Source: Gramella sp. KN1008 (lineage in GTDB: Bacteria; Bacteroidota; Bacteroidia; Flavobacteriales; Flavobacteriaceae). From it: a stretch of 64,000 nucleotides of DNA. Every line of letters starts with the position of its first letter. Within the stretch, counting starts at the first letter, position 1. Under the pieces are notes generated by a model, which did not search any database, was not told the DNA's origin, and saw only the letters and a list, made by a program, of their open reading frames with translations. A program made the position numbers and the translations under genes. Where the stretch lies: the NCBI RefSeq assembly GCF_004332155.1, contig NZ_SJDV01000007.1:44496-108495 (forward strand), in the 5' to 3' direction. Shown one piece after another: positions 55,268 to 64,000 of this stretch.

Positions 55268-56254
55268 ATGAGTGAAAATATAAGAAATATAGCGGTCTTA
55301 ACCTCGGGAGGAGATGCTCCCGGAATGAATGCCGCCATCAGGGCCGTAGTGCGTGCCTGCTCGTTCTATCAACTTGAATGTACGGGCGTATATAGAGGGT
55401 ATCAGGGGCTTATTGAAGCCGATTTTGAAAAACTGGATGCTCGTTCGGTTAGAAATATTATCAATAAAGGAGGGACTTTCCTGAAATCTACACGTTCTGA
55501 AGAATTCAAAACTAAAGAAGGTAGAAAAAAAGCTTACGAAAATCTCAAGGCTAATAGTATAGACGCCCTTGTCGTAATTGGGGGAGACGGAACCTTTACG
55601 GGAGGCCAGCTCTTTAGTCAGGAATTTAATTTTCCTATAGTAGGAATTCCTGCAACCATAGATAATGACATAAACGGGACAGATTATACCTTAGGCTATG
55701 ATACCGCCCTTAATACTGTGGTGGAAGCCATAGATAAGATTCGCGATACTGCAAGTTCACATAACAGGCTCTTCCTTATTGAAGTAATGGGAAGGGATGC
55801 CGGTGATATTGCCCTTAACAGCGGAATAGGAGCAGGGGCTGAGGAGATCCTTATACCCGAGGAGAACCTTGGGGTTGAGCGGATGCTGGAATCCCTGAGA
55901 AAAAGTAAGACCTCTGGTAAGACTTCAAGCATCATTGTGGTGGCTGAAGGAGAAAAGAGCGGAAAGAACATCTTTGAGCTTGCCACTTACATAGAGGAAA
56001 ACCTTGATGACTATGAAATAAGGGTGTCGGTACTGGGGCATATTCAGCGTGGAGGTTCTCCAAGTTGTTTTGACCGGGTTCTGGCAAGTAAACTGGGCGT
56101 GGGCGCGGTAGAAGCCCTTATGGACGGAAAATCTGAGGTTATGGTGGGGCTTCATCACCAGAAAGTGGTAACTGTAGACCTGGTTACCGCTATTAAAGGA
56201 GAAGCAAAAATTGATAATGAATTACGAAGGGTGGCAGACATCACTTCGGTATAA
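55268..56254 (+). CDS. pfkA: ATP-dependent 6-phosphofructokinase
   Basis: With ATG at 55268 it has 328 residues (a TTG at 55259 would add 3). Motifs: TSGGDAPGMNAAIR, GGDGTFTGG, PATIDNDINGTDYTLGYDTA (catalytic Asp) and GRDAGDIAL. The GGDGT residues fit an ATP-dependent rather than pyrophosphate enzyme. It makes fructose-1,6-bisphosphate, the committed glycolytic step. gapA follows after 16 bp, so they are likely co-transcribed. Confidence 0.95.
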   Translation: MSENIRNIAVLTSGGDAPGMNAAIRAVVRACSFYQLECTGVYRGYQGLIEADFEKLDARSVRNIINKGGTFLKSTRSEEFKTKEGRKKAYENLKANSIDALVVIGGDGTFTGGQLFSQEFNFPIVGIPATIDNDINGTDYTLGYDTALNTVVEAIDKIRDTASSHNRLFLIEVMGRDAGDIALNSGIGAGAEEILIPEENLGVERMLESLRKSKTSGKTSSIIVVAEGEKSGKNIFELATYIEENLDDYEIRVSVLGHIQRGGSPSCFDRVLASKLGVGAVEALMDGKSEVMVGLHHQKVVTVDLVTAIKGEAKIDNELRRVADITSV

Positions 56255-56258
56255 TTAA

Positions 56259-57269
<1,011 letters not shown>

Positions 57270-57283
57270 ACTCATTATACCTT

Positions 57284-57345
57284 AAGATAGTTCAGTTTAA
57301 AAGTATATTATTTATTAATTTTACCGCTTTAAACTGAATTATCTT
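57284..57345. repeat. Long inverted repeat after gapA
   Basis: AAGATAGTTCAGTTTAAA (57284-57301) pairs over 18 bases, one G-T, with TTTAAACTGAATTATCTT (57328-57345); loop 26 bases. No T run follows. Placed between gapA and the kinase; could separate their expression. Confidence 0.65.
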
Positions 57346-57374
57346 CAGTTTATTCACTAATTATAAAGGAACGC

Positions 57375-58235
57375 ATGATATTAATCGCAGATGGAGGTTC
57401 CACAAAGTGCGACTGGATACTTCTAAATAATGAAGGAGAACAGGTTTTCAAGACAAGAAGTAAGGGACTCAATCCGGCCGTATTTCAGGAGGCCGTTCTT
57501 GAAGAAAGACTTGCAGAAAACCCGGAGCTGTCTGAAGTAAAGGATAAAATTGAAAAAATACATTTTTATGGAGCCGGTTGTGGTACTCCCACGCCCCGCG
57601 AATTGCTTCGAAGTATTATAGCCAACTATTTTACGAATGCCGATGAGGTTCTGGTAATGGAAGATACCGTTGCTGCGGTACATGCCGCGACCACAGAGCC
57701 GGGCATCGTTTGCATACTGGGCACGGGATCTAACAGTTGTTATTATGATGGTGAAAATATCCATCAGGCTGTTGACTCTCTTGGTTATATTCTGATGGAT
57801 GAGGCCAGCGGAAATTATTTCGGAAAAAGGCTTATAAGGGATTACTATTATAAGAGAATGCCCCCGGAGATAGCTGAAAAGTTCGAGCAGAAGTTCGATC
57901 TTAATTCAGATACGATAAAGATGAATCTTTATCGCAAAGAAAATCCCAATACCTATCTTGCTAATTTTGCTGAATTTATTTTCACCAATGAGCGGAACGG
58001 TTATTTCTATAAGTTGCTTCACGAAGGTATCTCAGATTTTATTCATTCAAGAGTACTTTTATATCCTCAGGTAACTTCGGTGCCGGTTCACTTTATAGGA
58101 AGTATCGCTTATTTTAGTGAAGATATCATCAGGGCTGTCTTACAACCATATGGTATTAAGCTGGGAAATATTGTGCGCCGTCCAATAGATGGATTAATTG
58201 AGTACTACAGAGAAAAGGTTATAAAAGTTTCATAG
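57375..58235 (+). CDS. BadF/BadG/BcrA/BcrD-type sugar kinase
   Basis: 286 residues, ASKHA fold. Phosphate-1 loop ADGGSTKCDWILL (about 5-17); phosphate-2 CILGTGSNSCYYDG; adenosine loop HFIGSIAYF. Family relatives are N-acetylglucosamine or N-acetylmuramic acid kinases and the ATPase of benzoyl-CoA reductase activation; the short size and context point to an amino-sugar kinase. Terminator follows. Confidence 0.88.
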   Translation: MILIADGGSTKCDWILLNNEGEQVFKTRSKGLNPAVFQEAVLEERLAENPELSEVKDKIEKIHFYGAGCGTPTPRELLRSIIANYFTNADEVLVMEDTVAAVHAATTEPGIVCILGTGSNSCYYDGENIHQAVDSLGYILMDEASGNYFGKRLIRDYYYKRMPPEIAEKFEQKFDLNSDTIKMNLYRKENPNTYLANFAEFIFTNERNGYFYKLLHEGISDFIHSRVLLYPQVTSVPVHFIGSIAYFSEDIIRAVLQPYGIKLGNIVRRPIDGLIEYYREKVIKVS

Positions 58236-58260
58236 GACAATTACTCATTTTTTGAATAAA

Positions 58261-58292
58261 AGAGACCCGCCTAATGGCGGGTCTCTTTCGTT
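58261..58292. terminator. Intrinsic terminator
   Basis: AGAGACCCGCC (58261-58271), loop TAAT, GGCGGGTCTCT (58276-58286), then TTTCGTTTT. A run of A before it makes it usable on both strands. Confidence 0.92.
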
Positions 58293-58335
58293 TTAAGATA
58301 ATTTTAGGATAGGTTTAAGATATCTCTCGCTTAAA

Positions 58336-58366
58336 TTGCTTAAAAACAAAAATTAAGTTAAATTTA
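58336..58366 (+). promoter_or_regulatory. Putative promoter of the histidine kinase gene
   Basis: TTG (58336-58338), 20 bases, TAAATTTA (58359-58366), one base off TAnnTTTG. Confidence 0.4.
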
Positions 58367-58384
58367 AGCTTTATTTTATTGATA

Positions 58385-59524
58385 ATGAGACGCGCAGCAG
58401 AAATAATAAAACAGAATAGTAATAGGATAATGGATGAGTGGGAGCAATCGGTAAAACAGGAGATTGAAGCATCCAATATGTCCAGTCTTGCGGTTCGTAA
58501 TCAATTACCAAATCTCCTGGACGATATTTCTGAAATTATGATCAGGTATGATAATTTTAAAGGCATTAATAACCAGGAAGAGTACCAGGAGGTCATAAAA
58601 AACAGTCTTGACCATGGAAGGCACCGGGCGACTTCCTCCCATTATACGGTAAAACAGATATTAAAGGAATATGTAGTTTTTCACCGAATACTTACCGAAA
58701 TTTTAATTGAACATAATGTTTACACTAAAGAAGTAGGGATCATACTAAAGTATACTCTTGAAAATGCAATGCTCAATTCGGCCAGTTCCTTTAGTGATTC
58801 TTTGCAGGAAATGCGCGAAAAACTTGTAGGTACTCTTGCTCATGATATTCGCACTCCTATTTCTACTGCCTATTTCGCATTGGATATCCTGCGACCGGGT
58901 GAGTCTGAAGAAAGGTTTGTGAATATTAAATCTATGGGAATGAAGAGCTTGGAGAAGTCCCTAGAACTCCTTGAAGGTCTTCTTGATGCGATCAGCGTAC
59001 AGGCTGGTGAAGGGATTACTCTCAACTTTGAAGAAATTGATTTGGTGAAGGAACTTAAATGGGTTTATAATGAAGCTTCACAGATATATACGAATGAAAT
59101 TGGATTTAAGTGTGACTCAGAAAAGATAACAGGTATTTTCGATGGAACTGCAATCAGAAGGGTTGTAGAGAATCTGGTTACTAACGCGGTTAAATATGGC
59201 TCGCATAGTACGCCCGTTACAATCACCGTAGAAGATAAAGATGACGAGGTGATCATAAAAGTTCATAATTACGGGAAGCCTATTGCCAAAAAGAACCAGT
59301 CAGAAATTTTTAAATTCCTTAATCGTGGTCGTAATGTCCAGGCAGGAAATCTTGAAAGCTGGGGGATGGGACTTACACTTGTTAAAAGTGTGGCCCAGGC
59401 CCACGCAGGAAAAGTAGGTCTGGAAAGTGATGAAGAGCACGGAACCACATTTTCAATTAGCCTTGGTAAACAGTCAAATTCCCCGGGTAAGATTCGTACT
59501 GAATTGAACTATTCTCAGAACTGA
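58385..59524 (+). CDS. Soluble sensor histidine kinase, no regulator nearby
   Basis: From ATG 58385 (a TTG at 58379 would add 2) it has 379 residues. Residues 1-145 resemble the RsbRD/RsbT co-antagonist N-terminal domain (IIKQNSNRIMDEWEQ), all helical, no membrane segment. HisKA follows with GTLAHDIRTPISTAY (phospho-His about 160), then ATPase with N-box ENLVTNAVKYGS and GMGLTLVKSVAQAH. Likely senses a cytosolic cue. No response regulator is within several kb. Confidence 0.9.
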   Translation: MRRAAEIIKQNSNRIMDEWEQSVKQEIEASNMSSLAVRNQLPNLLDDISEIMIRYDNFKGINNQEEYQEVIKNSLDHGRHRATSSHYTVKQILKEYVVFHRILTEILIEHNVYTKEVGIILKYTLENAMLNSASSFSDSLQEMREKLVGTLAHDIRTPISTAYFALDILRPGESEERFVNIKSMGMKSLEKSLELLEGLLDAISVQAGEGITLNFEEIDLVKELKWVYNEASQIYTNEIGFKCDSEKITGIFDGTAIRRVVENLVTNAVKYGSHSTPVTITVEDKDDEVIIKVHNYGKPIAKKNQSEIFKFLNRGRNVQAGNLESWGMGLTLVKSVAQAHAGKVGLESDEEHGTTFSISLGKQSNSPGKIRTELNYSQN

Positions 59525-59574
59525 TTTACCATCTGTAATTCAGTTAGTTAACATCCAATAACATTAAAAATATT

Positions 59575-59606
59575 TTGATTGCGTATGGGAAAATAAATTA
59601 CATTTA
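59575..59606 (+). promoter_or_regulatory. Putative promoter of comM/yifB
   Basis: TTG (59575-59577), 21 bases, TACATTTA (59599-59606), one base off TAnnTTTG; start near 59613, ten bases before the ATG. Confidence 0.45.
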
Positions 59607-59622
59607 GCCCAAACAAAATTAG

Positions 59623-61161
59623 ATGCTGGTAAAGGTTTTTGGAAGCGCGGTCTTCGGGGTCGAGGCTACCACTATTACGGTGGAGGTTAATGTCACCGCG
59701 GGTATTGGTTATCATTTAGTCGGCCTGCCGGATAATGCGGTGAAAGAATCAAGTTATCGTATTACCGCAGCCCTTCAGAATAACAATTTTAAGCTTCCTG
59801 GAAAGAAGATTATTATAAATATGGCTCCGGCCGACCTTCGAAAGGAAGGCTCGGCATACGATCTTACTTTCGCGCTTGGTATCCTTGCAGCATCTCAGCA
59901 GATCAAGGCTGAGAATATTGCTGACTATCTTATTATGGGAGAGCTTTCGCTGGATGGTAGCCTGCAACCTATTAAAGGAGCACTTCCCATTGCAATTCAG
60001 GCCAGGAAAGAAGGATTCAAGGGGTTTATTCTGCCTACACAAAATGCGCAGGAGGCAGGTATTGTATCAGGACTTAAAGTCTATGGTGTGGATAATATCA
60101 CCCAGGTTATCGAATTTTTTAATGATAACCGGGAGTTGGAAATCACTGAGATAAATACCCGGGAAACCTTTTTTAATAATCTGAATACTTTCGAATATGA
60201 TTTTGCCGATGTAAAAGGTCAGGAATCTATCAAACGTTGTATGGAGATTGCAGCCGCCGGAGGTCATAATATTATTCTAATTGGTCCACCGGGTGCAGGT
60301 AAGACCATGCTGGCAAAACGCCTGCCGAGTATCCTTCCTCCAATGACCCTGCAGGAAGCCTTGGAAACCACGAAGATCCATAGTGTGGCAGGAAGGATTA
60401 AAGATCATGTGGGATTGATGTCTCACCGGCCCTTTAGAAGCCCTCATCATACAATTTCTGATGTTGCTCTTGTGGGAGGTGGCGCTTATCCCCAACCGGG
60501 AGAGATTTCTCTTTCACATAATGGAGTTTTATTCCTGGATGAACTTCCGGAATTCAAAAGAGGTGTTCTGGAGGTAATGCGTCAACCTCTGGAAGATAGA
60601 GAGGTTACTATTTCGCGTGCTAAATTTACGGTTACCTATCCTTCAAGTTTTATGCTCGTCGCAAGTATGAATCCAAGTCCCGGAGGCTATTTCAACGATC
60701 CCGGCGCCCCGGTGACATCCAGTGCGGCTGAAATGCAGCGCTACCTGAGTAGAATAAGCGGCCCCCTGCTGGATCGTATTGATATACATATTGAAGTTAC
60801 TCCTGTACCCTTTGAAAAACTTAGCGAAGAAAGAAATGGAGAAAGTAGCGTCAAGATACGAGATCGCGTTACAAAAGCCCGGGAAATGCAGGCAGAAAGA
60901 TTCAGGGATAATGAAAATATACATTATAATGCTCAGATGGGATCAAGACAGATCAGGGAGTTCTGTGTTCTGGACGATGCTTCGAAGCAATTGCTGAAAA
61001 CCGCTATGGAACGGCTTAATCTTTCCGCAAGGGCTTACGACCGCATATTAAAGGTTTCCCGAAGCATCGCCGATCTGGAACAGAGTGAATCCATAAAGGG
61101 AGATCACTTGAGCGAAGCCATACAGTATCGAAGTCTGGATCGCGAGGGCTGGCTTGGCTGA
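59623..61161 (+). CDS. comM: YifB/ComM-family Mg-chelatase-like AAA+ ATPase
   Basis: 512 residues. N-terminal ChlI/Lon-like domain (GSAVFGVEATTITVEVNVTAG in parts; PADLRKEGSAYDL), AAA+ core with Walker A IGPPGAGKTML (about 224) and Walker B GVLFLDELPEF, then the C-terminal Mg_chelatase_C (SARAYDRILKVSRSIADL). ComM is a branch-migration helicase that helps integrate incoming DNA in natural transformation. Single gene with terminator. Confidence 0.94.
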   Translation: MLVKVFGSAVFGVEATTITVEVNVTAGIGYHLVGLPDNAVKESSYRITAALQNNNFKLPGKKIIINMAPADLRKEGSAYDLTFALGILAASQQIKAENIADYLIMGELSLDGSLQPIKGALPIAIQARKEGFKGFILPTQNAQEAGIVSGLKVYGVDNITQVIEFFNDNRELEITEINTRETFFNNLNTFEYDFADVKGQESIKRCMEIAAAGGHNIILIGPPGAGKTMLAKRLPSILPPMTLQEALETTKIHSVAGRIKDHVGLMSHRPFRSPHHTISDVALVGGGAYPQPGEISLSHNGVLFLDELPEFKRGVLEVMRQPLEDREVTISRAKFTVTYPSSFMLVASMNPSPGGYFNDPGAPVTSSAAEMQRYLSRISGPLLDRIDIHIEVTPVPFEKLSEERNGESSVKIRDRVTKAREMQAERFRDNENIHYNAQMGSRQIREFCVLDDASKQLLKTAMERLNLSARAYDRILKVSRSIADLEQSESIKGDHLSEAIQYRSLDREGWLG

Positions 61162-61183
61162 ATATCTTCAGTTTTAATTAACT

Positions 61184-61205
61184 AATCCTTGAAAGGATTT
61201 TTATA
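61184..61205 (+). terminator. Intrinsic terminator of comM
   Basis: AATCCT (61184-61189), loop TGAA, AGGATT (61194-61199), then TTTTAT and more T. Short stem. Confidence 0.5.
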
Positions 61206-61276
61206 TTTTTGGTAAATCCGTGAACGATTGGCCAATATAAACCTGGTTTAAATTCGGTAACCAATAACCTAATCTA

Positions 61277-62431
61277 ATGAAACGACTTATTCCTGTAATT
61301 ATCTGTCTTGTACTTGCCGCTTGTAAAGGCGATAAAGCCGATGTCGAAAAAAAGAATGGTATTTCGACCGATAGTATAACCGAAGATATAAATAAGATCA
61401 TGGCTCCCGAACCCGTGACCCTTACCATAGAGGAAGCTAATGAGCTCGTTGAGCTGCCTCTTAACTGTATAGATACCGAGTATCCTAACAAACTTGGCCA
61501 GACACTGGAAAATAAAGAGGCCATTGGTGAACCTCATGAGCTGCATCCTGCTTTTTATGGCTGTTTTGACTGGCATTCATCCGTACATGCACACTGGTCT
61601 CTTGTTAGTCTGTTGAAGCAGTTTCCTAAAATGGAAAAAAAGGAGGCTATTAGGGAAGCATTGCAAAATTCTCTTTCAGCAGAAAACATTCAGGGGGAAC
61701 TGGCTTATTTCAACAGGGCTGAAAGTGACTCGTATGAACGTACCTATGGCTGGGCCTGGCTATTGAAACTTGCTGAAGAATTAAGAACCTGGGAAGATGA
61801 ACTTGGCCAGGAGCTTGCCAATAATCTACAGCCATTAACAGATCTTATAGTGCAGAGATATATTGAGTTCCTGCCAAAACTGAATTACCCTATCAGGGTG
61901 GGAGAACATACAAATACTGCTTTTGGACTTGCTTTCGCCTATGATTATGCTCAAACCACCGAAAATGAAAAACTCCGTGAGACGATTGCCAAGAGAGCCC
62001 AGGAATTTTATCTTAAGGATGATAACTGTCCTGTGGAATGGGAACCTAGCGGATATGATTTTCTGTCTCCATGCCTTTCAGAAGTAGATATTATGAGGAG
62101 AGTTCTTCCTAAAAATACTTTTAGCATGTGGATAGACGATTTTATGCCCCAGCTTAAAAACAAAGACTTCGCGATGGAAGTAGGAGAGGTATCAGATCGT
62201 TCTGATGGTAAACTGGTACATCTTGACGGACTTAATTTTAGCAGAGCCTGGGTTTTTTACGGACTGGCAAATCAATATCCTGAACAATTCGGACACCTTG
62301 AATCTGTAGCACAGGAACATATTGCCTACTCTTTTCCAAATGTGGTAGGTGACAGTTATGAAGGTGGGCACTGGCTGGGAACTTTTGCTATTTATGCCTT
62401 GCAGCAGGCGGGGAATAAGAAAAAAGAGTGA
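61277..62431 (+). CDS. DUF2891 family lipoprotein
   Basis: 384 residues. Signal peptide with lipobox LAAC (Cys16; MKRLIPVIICLVLAAC). DUF2891 segments: HPAFYGCFDWHSSVHAHWSL, YGWAWLLKLAEEL, HTNTAFGLAFAYDYA and EPSGYDFLSPCLSE. The fold is an alpha/alpha barrel as in glycosidases; no activity is known. Its stop overlaps the GTG of the transporter gene by 4 bp, so the two are co-translated. Confidence 0.9.
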   Translation: MKRLIPVIICLVLAACKGDKADVEKKNGISTDSITEDINKIMAPEPVTLTIEEANELVELPLNCIDTEYPNKLGQTLENKEAIGEPHELHPAFYGCFDWHSSVHAHWSLVSLLKQFPKMEKKEAIREALQNSLSAENIQGELAYFNRAESDSYERTYGWAWLLKLAEELRTWEDELGQELANNLQPLTDLIVQRYIEFLPKLNYPIRVGEHTNTAFGLAFAYDYAQTTENEKLRETIAKRAQEFYLKDDNCPVEWEPSGYDFLSPCLSEVDIMRRVLPKNTFSMWIDDFMPQLKNKDFAMEVGEVSDRSDGKLVHLDGLNFSRAWVFYGLANQYPEQFGHLESVAQEHIAYSFPNVVGDSYEGGHWLGTFAIYALQQAGNKKKE

Positions 62432-63648
62432 AGAACTTTTTCAGGAATCTGGGGCCCGGGATATTAGTTTCGGCGGCCTTTATCGGGCCGGGAACTGTCA
62501 CGGTATGTAGCCTTGCCGGGGTTAATTTTGGCTATTCCCTCCTGTGGGCTCTTCTCATCTCCGTATTCGCATGTATCATTCTCCAGGAAATGTCGGCCAG
62601 ACTTGGTTTGATTTCCGGCAAAGGATTAAGCGATTGTATACGGGAAGAAATGAAAGTTCCTTTCATTAGAATTATAACGCTCATTCTTATTTTCCTGGCT
62701 ATCGTGATTGGAAATGCAGCCTATGAGGCTGGTAATATCACAGGTGCCGTCCTGGGTCTGGAAGCTGTTTTTCCTTCTGTTAGCTTCAATTTTGGAAGTT
62801 TCAGTTTTAATATCTGGAGTTTGGTAATTGGTGGTATTGCATTTATCCTTCTTTTTTTAGGAAGCTATAAGAAACTTGAAAAAGTCTTTATAGGCCTTGT
62901 CCTTCTTATGAGCATAGCGTTCATTCTGACGGCTTTTTTGACAAAACCCAATATCTCCGGCATTTTTGAAGGTTTTATACCGGGAAGCTTTGATGCAGGC
63001 CTGCTTACCATCATTGCCCTCGTAGGAACCACTGTGGTCCCATACAACCTGTTTTTGCATGCTTCATTGGTGAGTGAAAAATGGAAAGGGGCTAAATATA
63101 TTGGAGCTGTTCGCAAGGAGCTGGTGTTTTCTATCGGGCTGGGTGGTCTTGTTTCAATGGCGATCGTTGTTTGTGCTGCAGCCTCGGGTATAGATAGCCT
63201 TGAAGACGCAGGTGATCTGGCTGCAGGTCTGGAACCTCTCTTTGGCAACTCAGCGACTATATTTCTGGCAATGGGGCTATTGGCCGCCGGGATCACATCT
63301 TCTATTACGGCACCTTTGGCAGCCGCATATGTAGTTCAGGGGTGTCTGGGGTGGAAAGGAGGCATGCAGTCTAAAAAATTCAGGCTGGTTTGGGTACTCA
63401 TTCTCATTCTGGGGGTTCTTTTCTCCTCTTTGGGGATCAAACCTGTTGAAATCATTCAATTTGCACAAATTGCCAACGGTCTTGTGCTGCCAATCATCGC
63501 AATTTTCTTATTTTGGATAGTAAATCAAAGTTCGGTTCTGGGGGAGTATAGAAACAGCATTTTTCAAAACCTGGTTGGTTTTGTGGTTATTGCTCTTGCT
63601 GTTTTTCTCGGAGCCAAATCTATTTTTAGCGTAATTCAGAATATTTAA
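62428..63648 (+). CDS. Nramp-fold transporter without the metal-binding residues
   Basis: 406 residues with about 11 segments, GTG start overlapping the gene before. Where metal-ion Nramps have DPGN in helix 1, this has GPGT (residues 20-23 in AAFIGPGTVTV). Where they have MPH in helix 6, this has VPY (TTVVPYNLFLHASL, about 199). So the Asp, Asn and Met that hold Mn/Fe are all lost. It resembles B. subtilis YcsG, next to YcsF. With pxpA 5 bp downstream, a carrier for 5-oxoproline or a related organic acid is more likely (inference). Confidence 0.88.
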   Translation: MKNFFRNLGPGILVSAAFIGPGTVTVCSLAGVNFGYSLLWALLISVFACIILQEMSARLGLISGKGLSDCIREEMKVPFIRIITLILIFLAIVIGNAAYEAGNITGAVLGLEAVFPSVSFNFGSFSFNIWSLVIGGIAFILLFLGSYKKLEKVFIGLVLLMSIAFILTAFLTKPNISGIFEGFIPGSFDAGLLTIIALVGTTVVPYNLFLHASLVSEKWKGAKYIGAVRKELVFSIGLGGLVSMAIVVCAAASGIDSLEDAGDLAAGLEPLFGNSATIFLAMGLLAAGITSSITAPLAAAYVVQGCLGWKGGMQSKKFRLVWVLILILGVLFSSLGIKPVEIIQFAQIANGLVLPIIAIFLFWIVNQSSVLGEYRNSIFQNLVGFVVIALAVFLGAKSIFSVIQNI

Positions 63649-63653
63649 TCAAG

Positions 63654-64000
63654 ATGAAAAAGACCGTTCATATTAACTGTGATCTCGGGGAAGGAGGAAA
63701 GTTCGATGAAGAACTTATGCCACTTATCTCAGCCTGCAACATTGCCTGTGGCGGGCATGCGGGTAATTTGGAAAGTATGCATCGCACCGTGAGACTCGCT
63801 ATGGAGCATAATGTTGAAATCGGTGCGCACCCCTCATATCCTGACAGGGAAAACTTCGGAAGGAATTCCGTTGAAATGTCTGACGAAGATCTTAAACTTT
63901 CCATTGAAGGACAGGTATTAAGTCTTAAACAGATAAGCGAATCTGAAGGTGGAAAACTTACCCATATCAAACCTCACGGAGCACTTTATAATGATGCGGC
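63654..64000 (+). CDS. pxpA: 5-oxoprolinase subunit A, LamB/YcsF family (3' end outside window)
   Basis: The frame starts at ATG 63654 and stays open to the window end (115 codons). It begins VHINCDLGEGGKFDEELMP, then SACNIACGGHAGN, IGAHPSYPDRENFG and HIKPHGALYND: the LamB/YcsF signature with its conserved Asp and His. PxpA works with PxpB and PxpC to open 5-oxoproline to glutamate using ATP; pxpBC should follow just past the window. Co-transcribed with the Nramp-like carrier. An opposite-strand frame here (63668-63970) is a shadow. Confidence 0.94.
   Translation, partial: MKKTVHINCDLGEGGKFDEELMPLISACNIACGGHAGNLESMHRTVRLAMEHNVEIGAHPSYPDRENFGRNSVEMSDEDLKLSIEGQVLSLKQISESEGGKLTHIKPHGALYNDA

Noticed and set aside
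61204..61211. TATTTTTG box upstream of the DUF2891 gene as a promoter
   Set aside because: No TTG at 17-23 bases upstream, and the box is part of the T-rich tail of the comM terminator.

Overview
The window looks like ordinary chromosome from a marine-type member of the Flavobacteriaceae (Bacteroidota), close in style to Gramella/Christiangramia or Zunongwangia; the genus is inference. The evidence is a type IX secretion sorting domain on a Cys/Ig-repeat adhesin, Bacteroidota promoters (TTG, 17-23 bases, TAnnTTTG), weak or absent Shine-Dalgarno sites, A+T-rich spacers, and typical flavobacterial families (DUF3857 transglutaminases, YwqK/MORN proteins, GapN, LytTR/LytS, CHAD). There is no phage, insertion sequence, integrase, CRISPR array or rRNA. 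One tRNA, tRNA-Ser(UGA), lies at 12.5 kb.

Layout. 0-2.3 kb: 3' part of a secreted repeat adhesin. 2.3-9.5 kb, minus strand: miaA, a potassium channel, an exonuclease/GIY-YIG fusion, yggS, DUF1015, 3-hydroxyacyl-CoA dehydrogenase and a Gfo/Idh/MocA enzyme. 9.6-14.2 kb: pcm, exported hydrolases and tRNA-Ser. 14.3-17.4 kb: a LolD/MacB-like ABC efflux operon. 17.4-18.9 kb: a DUF1080 protein between gene-poor stretches holding a candidate small RNA and a degenerate orphan TPP riboswitch. 18.9-24.0 kb: a TetR-controlled ABC/HlyD/TolC export operon with a clear operator and an ABC subunit whose ATPase motifs are degenerate.

24.3-27.9 kb: a SerB-SerA fusion followed by gapN, together a route from glyceraldehyde-3-phosphate towards serine. 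28.2-36.1 kb: a tiny membrane protein, an AtoE-like carrier, an exported unknown, a LytTR/LytS two-component pair, a hemolysin-III protein and an M14 peptidase. 36.2-42.4 kb: a FAD oxidase, then a complete cyanophycin module (cphA, cphB, isoaspartyl peptidase). 42.6-49.8 kb: a tight operon of a TPR/MORN giant and two DUF3857 transglutaminase-like proteins, one with a full catalytic triad and one with no cysteine at all; this is the best candidate for an undescribed system.

49.8-64 kb: a 2H phosphoesterase, a cyclase-family enzyme, CHAD, lysA, sucC, pfkA, gapA, a BadF-type sugar kinase, an orphan histidine kinase, comM/yifB, and an operon of a DUF2891 lipoprotein, an Nramp-fold transporter lacking the metal-site residues, and pxpA (cut by the window end). 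The last pair suggests 5-oxoproline uptake and use.

All functional calls come from motif reading and general family knowledge. No alignments, structure predictions or database searches were run.
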